Source: an uncultured Eubacteriales bacterium (GTDB taxonomy: Bacteria > Bacillota > Clostridia > Oscillospirales > CAG-272). Taken from it: a DNA stretch of 28,051 nucleotides. The first letter of the stretch is position 1. Each line of letters begins with the position of its first letter. The stretch is taken from positions 1 to 28,051 of the forward strand of contig URDS01000022.1 in the NCBI GenBank assembly GCA_900546635.1, given 5' to 3'. Made by a program: the position numbers and the translations under genes. This document shows positions 22,273-28,051 of this stretch, one piece after another. Under the pieces are notes generated by a model. The model worked only from the letters and a program-made list of their open reading frames with translations. It was not told where the DNA came from and made no database searches.

Positions 22273-24360
22273 GTGAAACGCTTACTCAGTATTTTTTTGG
22301 TTTTTGTTTTCTTGTTCAGCGCAATCGGATGCGCCGGGACACCGGCTGAGAATGGGCCGGGAAGCGAAGAATTTAATCCGGCCGATTATAATGTCATTTC
22401 GATGGAAGAATATCTGGATAAGACGACATCCGGACTGCTTGCGCAGTTTGTCGGATTCCTTTCCGGATATGAATTTGCAAGGGACAGCGACGGAAATCCG
22501 AGACTGGCGATGCCGGACAATTGGTTTGAAATCTGCAACGGACCGTATGCAGAGCCCAATTCCAGGAACAAGCACGAAGATAAGCTCCTCAAAAATGAGG
22601 AAACCGGTCTTTGGGAAGTTTGGAACGATGATGATTTCAGCATTGATATTTTAAATCAGTATATCCTTGCCGACGCATATGAGACCTATGGCACGTTTTC
22701 GTCCAAGATCATCAAGGATGGATGGGTGAAGTACGATGTATATGACATGGGCGGAGGACATCGCACCTTTGGCGCATATGGACTGATGCGGAATAAGGGG
22801 TATCTTCCGGTTTTCTCCGGCAGTGCGGAATTCGGGAACAAATACGGTGTGAACGGTGAACCCTACATAGGGAATGAAACGCTTGGAATGAACGCCGCCG
22901 GTATGCCGAATGTGGCGGTGGACATGGCGGAAATTTTCGGCAGTGTCACCAGCGATTGCGACCCGGTTCTTTGGCTCAAGTTTTTTGCCGCGATGTATGC
23001 GATGGCCTACTTTGAGAGCGATATTCCGACATTGATTCGTGAAGCGGAAAAGGTTTTGCCGGAGGGATGCTGGCAGCGCGAGGTCATTGCCAAGGTATTT
23101 GCGCTGAAAGAGAAATATCCGGATGATTGGCGCCGCGCTGTTGTCAATGCGGATCGGGATTGTTTCAGAAGTCATTACAATCAGGATAGTAAAATGGGAG
23201 AAACGAGTATCAACTGTTCGTTTATTCTCATCGGATTGTTATACGGAAACGGCGATTATTATGAAACCTGCAAGATCATCTCGCTTGCGGGACACGGCGG
23301 AGACAGTACAACGCCTGTGGGACTCAGTATTGTCGGGATTATCAACGGTATGAAAGATCTGCCGTCCGAGGTCAACGAAAAGGTTTGGCAGGACGGTGAA
23401 GGCGTTGTGGTCAATTTGCCGCGCGCGACCAAAGAAGCGTATTATATGTATTGCGCCGGTTTGCCTGAACGCATCAAGATGACGGACATTGTGGAGATGT
23501 ACCGCAAGAATTTTGAAAATATTCTGCTGGAAAACGGCGGTAAAATTTCAGGCGGGAATTACTATATTCCCAAAGATGCGCTCAGAATTACCGATACCGT
23601 GCACGTTGAAGATTTTGAGGACGGAAATCTGGATGGTTATACCGCTTTCGGGAATGGCACATCGCTCGGAGAGTTCGCTTTTACGGGCAAGTATGCCGCT
23701 CAGGTAAACGGCAATCTTGACGCAGACAACGGTGTTTATACAACGGTATCCGGTCTTACAGTCGGCAGTACATATAGAATGACGGCTTACGTAAGCACAA
23801 CGGCAAGAACGACCGCGCGTTTATTTGCCAGGGCGCCCGGCGCTTCCGATTATACATTTGCAACCGTATACGATCAGCAGGCTTTCGTAAAGCGGGATTT
23901 TCTGTTTACGGCTTTGGCGGAGAGCATGGAGGTCGGTTTGCTGGTGCCTGCGGGGACGGGCGCGCATAAATATGCCGCTATGGACGATATTACGATTGTA
24001 CGTGCGGAGGAGAATAAGCTTGAAAATACCGTCGGCATTCAGTCCGAAGCGGCGGACGGTAAATACGCTAGGGAAATCAATTTTGAAATACAGGGCAAAG
24101 CGGATAAAGAGGTCTATTTAAAATTGATCTATTCCAATACCTGCGGGAAAACGGTAAACGCTTCTATTTTGCTGAACGGAAACGAGTATGCGACCGTGCC
24201 TTTTTATAAGACCGGCAGCGATGTCTCGGACAGCGGTCAGGATTTCATTTATATACCGGTTATTTTGAATGCGGATGTCAATACCGTCAGTCTGAATATC
24301 GGCTCTGATTCTTTGTATATCCGGTCGGCGGAGATTGTCACTGTCAAGGACAGATGGTGA
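22273..24360 (+). CDS. Lipoprotein with ADP-ribosylglycohydrolase-like core and two carbohydrate-binding-like modules
   Basis: This encodes 695 residues. The start is GTG 22273, 11 bases after AGGAG; a TTG at 22264 is only 2 bases from that site. The signal peptide ends SAIGC with Cys20, making it a surface lipoprotein. Residues about 120-410 follow the ADP-ribosylglycohydrolase fold as used in secreted bacterial relatives: YGLMRNKGYLP, SDCDPVLWLKFFAAMYAMAY, a SDIPTLIREAEKVLP helix, then LLYGNGDYYETCKIISLAG and GHGGDSTTPVGLSIVG. In that last block active enzymes have GxDTD; here Asp344 is kept but the second Asp is Thr346. Residues 443-575 (VEDFEDGNLDGYTAF) look like a CBM4/9-type jelly roll, and about 590-690 like another beta sandwich. 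Loss of the metal ligand argues against classical ADP-ribose hydrolysis; a glycan function is inferred from context. Confidence 0.68.
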   Translation: MKRLLSIFLVFVFLFSAIGCAGTPAENGPGSEEFNPADYNVISMEEYLDKTTSGLLAQFVGFLSGYEFARDSDGNPRLAMPDNWFEICNGPYAEPNSRNKHEDKLLKNEETGLWEVWNDDDFSIDILNQYILADAYETYGTFSSKIIKDGWVKYDVYDMGGGHRTFGAYGLMRNKGYLPVFSGSAEFGNKYGVNGEPYIGNETLGMNAAGMPNVAVDMAEIFGSVTSDCDPVLWLKFFAAMYAMAYFESDIPTLIREAEKVLPEGCWQREVIAKVFALKEKYPDDWRRAVVNADRDCFRSHYNQDSKMGETSINCSFILIGLLYGNGDYYETCKIISLAGHGGDSTTPVGLSIVGIINGMKDLPSEVNEKVWQDGEGVVVNLPRATKEAYYMYCAGLPERIKMTDIVEMYRKNFENILLENGGKISGGNYYIPKDALRITDTVHVEDFEDGNLDGYTAFGNGTSLGEFAFTGKYAAQVNGNLDADNGVYTTVSGLTVGSTYRMTAYVSTTARTTARLFARAPGASDYTFATVYDQQAFVKRDFLFTALAESMEVGLLVPAGTGAHKYAAMDDITIVRAEENKLENTVGIQSEAADGKYAREINFEIQGKADKEVYLKLIYSNTCGKTVNASILLNGNEYATVPFYKTGSDVSDSGQDFIYIPVILNADVNTVSLNIGSDSLYIRSAEIVTVKDRW

Positions 24361-24398
24361 GCGACCGGCATAAATTCAACATATAAGGAGAGAGAAAA

Positions 24399-27300
24399 AT
24401 GAATAGACGCTTTATACGTATGCTGATAACGGTCGCGGCGGCGCTGTTTATGACGGCTTTCTTTTCCTTGACCTCCGCTGCCGCGGGCAGTGAGACGGTA
24501 GTTTATTTAAAAACCGGCGGAACCGGCGACGGTTCTTCTCCCGATCAGGCGGTCGGCACCTTGACAAATGCATATAAAACGCTTGATCTTTCAAAGGACT
24601 GCACGGTCGTTATTTGCGGAGCGTTCACACAAACGGTGACTTGGGTATACGGAACCGAGTATACCGGGAGCGTAACCTTTACGTCCGTATATAACGGCGT
24701 GGACTACCGGACTTCCGGCGCAGTTTATCAGTTCAAACCGGCAAGATTTGTGTGTTTTGGTGAAACCAAGTTTGAAAACATGGATTTTGAGGCTTTGGGC
24801 ACCAATCTGCTGATGGTGGGACAGCACCATCCGATAACGATCGGCGAGGGGGTTACCATTACCGGCGCGCAAATGACAGGCGGATCGGTCGCGAAGGCCT
24901 TCACCATTTTGGGCGGATACCAAAAAGGCCAGAGCAGTCCGCCGACGGAAAGCGATAAGGATACAAATATCACGGTGCTTTCCGGCAGCAAGCTGTACAT
25001 CGTGCCGTTTTCGCGGGATATTCTCGGAAAATTTACGGGAACTGCCAATATTAAAATCGGCGGGAACGCCGACGTTTCGGTACTGCACGGTTCCGCTGCC
25101 TATCCGGACGGAGTTGAGGTCGGAGATGTTGTCGTTGAAATATCCGGTGATGCGAATATTCGGAATTTTTACGGCTGTACGCAAGACACCACCGAAAATT
25201 CTTTTGAACTGACATGGAAGTCGGGTACGATAGGCGTATTTGAATGGGTTTGCTCCTATACACCGACAAAAACCATGACCTTCAACGAACAAACTGTGCT
25301 CAAAGCTTCCAATGCGGTAAAACAGGCCGCAAATTACAGTCAGATTGCAGCGCAGTTTGATGTTGTATCCGATTTGGAAACGGAAAGCCTAAACGCGGTT
25401 TATGTGCGCGACGGCGGCACCGGTACCGGTCAGTCCGCAGACAGTCCGCTCGGATCTTTTAGCTCCGCGGTTGCCGCGCTGGACGGAAAAGGCGGCTCGA
25501 TCATTGTTTGCGGTAAGCTGAGTATCCGCGCAAAGACGACCGTGCCGGAGCAGAGCGGGGATTTGACGATTACGGCGATAAACGGCGGGTATATCAGTTT
25601 ATCTCAACGTTTGCAGTTTGCGCAAAATACAAATGATAACGTCATTACATTGAATCTTCCGCTGGATGTTTCGGCCAATTATGCATGTTTTATGTTCGGC
25701 GGCTTCAACAATATCGTGTTTGGAGATCGGTTTGATGTAACCGGCAGCGGCGGCAGCAGCGCTTCGTTGAATTTCTACGGAGGCGTCCACGCCGGTGAGG
25801 CCGATTCGAATGAACTGTGTACGACTGAACTCCCGTATTCGATCATGGTGAAGAACGGCGTATTTGGTCGTTTCAGCGGCGGCAATCTGCGTACAAATAC
25901 GGATCAATCTGTCGGTTCTATCGCTGCGCCGATTTCCATAACGATAGACGGCGGTACGTTCGGGGCGGAAGGTACGTATGAAGATGCGCTTGCGCCGAAT
26001 AAATCGTTTGAGGCGTTTAATGTTTCCGGCATGGGCATTCTTGCCGACGATGCGTCGCTGACCATTCGCGGCGGTACGTTCAATACACCGATTTATATTA
26101 TAGGGCGTCGCGGCGTGATTATCGGGGCCGGCGCCGAAAAGTCTGCGCTGACCGCTTCCGACAGAAAATATTATGCAATAGACGGCGATGTTACCGTGAA
26201 TATCACGGGCGGCGTCTTTAAGGGCGGCGCGTTTTGCGCGTACTATGTCGATGCGGGATATACGCAGTTGATGCGCGGCAATTATACGGTAACTGTCGGA
26301 GCAGGCGCTTCCTTTACGCCGGGAACGGTTTTTGATGCGACGCAGGTAAAAGCTTATACCGGGCAGAATCAGAAAGCGTCGATTACCTATCCGAGTTCAT
26401 CCGAGCTTGTCATATCGCGCTTTGATATTGCAAACGGCGCGGCGCAAAGCTATACGGATCCGATTCGCATTGCCTGCATCGGTGACAGTATTACGGAGGG
26501 ATCAAGCGTCAACAGGCTGACTGAATCCTATCCTGCGCAGTTCCTTAAAAATGCGCAGGATGCGGGCAAGGATATTATTGTAGCAAACTATGGCATCTCG
26601 GCGTCCGGTATCATGCCCTCTATTGCCCGGTATTATCCGGATATGTTGGCCGGTATGCTTGCATTTGAGGAAACGGACGCGGATTATTATGTTTTTGCGC
26701 TGGGTACGAATGACAGCAATTCCGCCGGTGCGTCGGTGGGCGCGATGGAGACATTTTATACGGGTTATAAAGCGTACATACAATCGTTCGGTGAACTTCC
26801 CAACACAAAAAAGGTGTTTGTCACATCGGTGTTGATTCGTCCAACCGAATCGGTTTACAGCAATCGCGCTGTTTCCGTCATTCGTCCGCTGCAAAAACAG
26901 ATTGCGGAAGAACTGGCGGCTGCTGAGCCGGACAAATATACTTTTGTTGACTTCTATGCGTTGACTTTTGACGCGGCTGCGGAAGGAAAACTTTTGTCCA
27001 GTGACAATTTGCATCCCGGAAAGACCGGTTATGCAATTATGGGAAAGGTACTATATGATGCGGTTTATCATGGTATATGTACGGTTTCCGACCTCGAAAT
27101 GACCGATATTTATCTTTCGGACAGCGGCACTCCATTCGGCGCGGGGACAGCGGACGATCCGATTTCCTCTTTGACCGTCGCTTTAGGAAAGTGCGCGCCG
27201 AATGCGACGATTCATATTCTCGGAACGTTTACGTCTTCTTCGCATGTATTTACGCCGCTGAACCGCGAGAAACTGACTATCGTCGGTGAGGGGAACGATG

Positions 27301-28051
27301 CCGTATGGAATCTCGGAACGGCGGGAACTGAAATTGTTGTAAAAAGCGGCAGTGACCTTTTGATTGACAATCTTACAATCAATTCTACCGCGACGCTGCT
27401 GGGCTATTACAACAATATTGAACTGACCGATACATTTAAAACCGGAGCGGCATGGCAGTTTTATGCCGGTTATAATACGTATGCGTCTACCGAATTTGTC
27501 GATCCGACGACTACGGCGTATTTTGATACGGAGGAAACCGCATCGAGCGATAAGGACTGCGTCATCACGTTAAACGGAGGCAATTTCCTTTACGTGATGG
27601 GCGGAAACCGTCGGTGCCATGCGCAGGCGCCTTTCGGCATTTACAGCGGGAACATGGTTCTGAATATCGGCGGTCATGCGTCTGTTTCGGCGGATAAATA
27701 TACGGGTATTGTCGGAATGAATTATCTTTCCGGCATGATAACGGCCAATATCAACGCTTGGAATATCAATACGCTGCTTCGCGATTATGCTTTGCCGGGA
27801 ACCGTTTCGGGCGTTGTTTTCAATCCGTGCATGGATACCGGTAAAGTGGTGGTAAACATTGCAAGCGGCGTGGAGGTGAACCGATCAATCAATACATATG
27901 GCCATGATCTGAAAGAGACAGAGGCAGGCATAGAGGCGACCTGCACAACGCCCGGTAAGACGGCTGTATTGGTTTGTCAGAGAGCGGGATGTACATATAC
28001 CGAGGGCGGCGAGGTAATCGACGCACTGGATCATGATTTGATCGAAACCGC
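24399..28051 (+). CDS. Very large secreted protein: SGNH esterase domain embedded in beta-helix-like modules (incomplete at right edge)
   Basis: The frame is open from ATG 24399 (AAGGAGAGAG just upstream) to the window end, 1,217 residues so far. A Sec signal peptide covers about residues 1-29. Three modules share the opening VYxxxGGTGxGxS: near 34, near 334 and, more divergent, near 904. Each runs into repeated short strands (for example TIDGGTFGAEG, TIRGGTFNTP, NITGGVFKGG), the look of right-handed parallel beta helices. Between the second and third modules lies an SGNH hydrolase domain (about 688-885): CIGDSITEG with Ser697, NYGISASG, LGTNDSN (769-775) and DNLHPGKTGY with Asp869 and His872. 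All catalytic blocks are present, so an active esterase, likely deacetylating glycans, is expected. The last residues (TCTTPGKTAVLVCQRAGC) begin a Cys-containing surface repeat common in Clostridia. It lies 38 bases after the lipoprotein gene. Confidence 0.85.
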   Translation, partial: MNRRFIRMLITVAAALFMTAFFSLTSAAAGSETVVYLKTGGTGDGSSPDQAVGTLTNAYKTLDLSKDCTVVICGAFTQTVTWVYGTEYTGSVTFTSVYNGVDYRTSGAVYQFKPARFVCFGETKFENMDFEALGTNLLMVGQHHPITIGEGVTITGAQMTGGSVAKAFTILGGYQKGQSSPPTESDKDTNITVLSGSKLYIVPFSRDILGKFTGTANIKIGGNADVSVLHGSAAYPDGVEVGDVVVEISGDANIRNFYGCTQDTTENSFELTWKSGTIGVFEWVCSYTPTKTMTFNEQTVLKASNAVKQAANYSQIAAQFDVVSDLETESLNAVYVRDGGTGTGQSADSPLGSFSSAVAALDGKGGSIIVCGKLSIRAKTTVPEQSGDLTITAINGGYISLSQRLQFAQNTNDNVITLNLPLDVSANYACFMFGGFNNIVFGDRFDVTGSGGSSASLNFYGGVHAGEADSNELCTTELPYSIMVKNGVFGRFSGGNLRTNTDQSVGSIAAPISITIDGGTFGAEGTYEDALAPNKSFEAFNVSGMGILADDASLTIRGGTFNTPIYIIGRRGVIIGAGAEKSALTASDRKYYAIDGDVTVNITGGVFKGGAFCAYYVDAGYTQLMRGNYTVTVGAGASFTPGTVFDATQVKAYTGQNQKASITYPSSSELVISRFDIANGAAQSYTDPIRIACIGDSITEGSSVNRLTESYPAQFLKNAQDAGKDIIVANYGISASGIMPSIARYYPDMLAGMLAFEETDADYYVFALGTNDSNSAGASVGAMETFYTGYKAYIQSFGELPNTKKVFVTSVLIRPTESVYSNRAVSVIRPLQKQIAEELAAAEPDKYTFVDFYALTFDAAAEGKLLSSDNLHPGKTGYAIMGKVLYDAVYHGICTVSDLEMTDIYLSDSGTPFGAGTADDPISSLTVALGKCAPNATIHILGTFTSSSHVFTPLNREKLTIVGEGNDAVWNLGTAGTEIVVKSGSDLLIDNLTINSTATLLGYYNNIELTDTFKTGAAWQFYAGYNTYASTEFVDPTTTAYFDTEETASSDKDCVITLNGGNFLYVMGGNRRCHAQAPFGIYSGNMVLNIGGHASVSADKYTGIVGMNYLSGMITANINAWNINTLLRDYALPGTVSGVVFNPCMDTGKVVVNIASGVEVNRSINTYGHDLKETEAGIEATCTTPGKTAVLVCQRAGCTYTEGGEVIDALDHDLIET

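Noticed and set aside
22110..22349. Short open frame in the gap before the ARH-like lipoprotein
   Set aside because: It runs through the intercistronic hairpin and into the lipoprotein gene in another frame; no ribosome binding site.
24591..25292. Minus-strand open frame of 233 codons
   Set aside because: Antisense to the beta-helix part of the large secreted protein, which has signal peptide, ribosome binding site and repeats on the plus strand.
26502..27014. Minus-strand open frame of 170 codons
   Set aside because: Exactly opposite the SGNH domain with its full catalytic triad; shadow frame.

Overview
The window reads as a chromosomal segment of a spore-forming, low-to-moderate GC member of the Clostridia (Bacillota). 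The evidence is two CotF-type spore-coat proteins, a BofC-C-like small protein, an L27 with the Firmicutes N-terminal extension next to its Prp protease, a lysine (L-box) riboswitch, consensus housekeeping promoters and strong AGGAGG-type ribosome binding sites. No phage, transposase, CRISPR or tRNA was recognised.

Left edge (1-4527): the first 70 bases are the 5' end of an M50 site-2 protease gene (rseP) on the minus strand. It abuts an internal part of dnaE on the plus strand, so dnaE is 5'-truncated at a junction near 84-100 (rearrangement or assembly misjoin). A convergent BofC-C-like membrane protein and a class A penicillin-binding protein follow.

Core metabolism (4528-11032): an HPr-like protein without the PTS histidine lies behind a perfect promoter overlapped by two direct repeats, followed by purB-purA-yjjG (AMP synthesis and nucleotide housekeeping). 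Convergent to these are two cotF-like spore genes, separated by a hairpin array and a bidirectional terminator. Then come an overlapping ribokinase and an atypical nucleoside hydrolase.

Regulated transporter and ribosomal operon (11033-14934): promoter, lysine riboswitch and intrinsic terminator precede a three-gene polar amino acid ABC transporter, which is therefore inferred to take up lysine. A perfect promoter then drives rplU-prp-rpmA.

Sugar and glycan region (14935-28051): a sugar-nucleotide transferase and galE end at a terminator. The next roughly 300 bases have no gene but hold a hairpin-rich element with tandem 43-nt units. An AraC regulator is divergent from a gene series: a cytoplasmic DUF6259-like putative glycosidase, a lipoprotein solute-binding protein, a lipoprotein with an ADP-ribosylglycohydrolase-like core and two carbohydrate-binding-like modules, and a very large secreted protein with an SGNH esterase domain embedded between parallel beta-helix-like modules, still open at the right edge. 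This looks like a glycan-use locus whose permeases are not in view, and it is the most novel part of the window.
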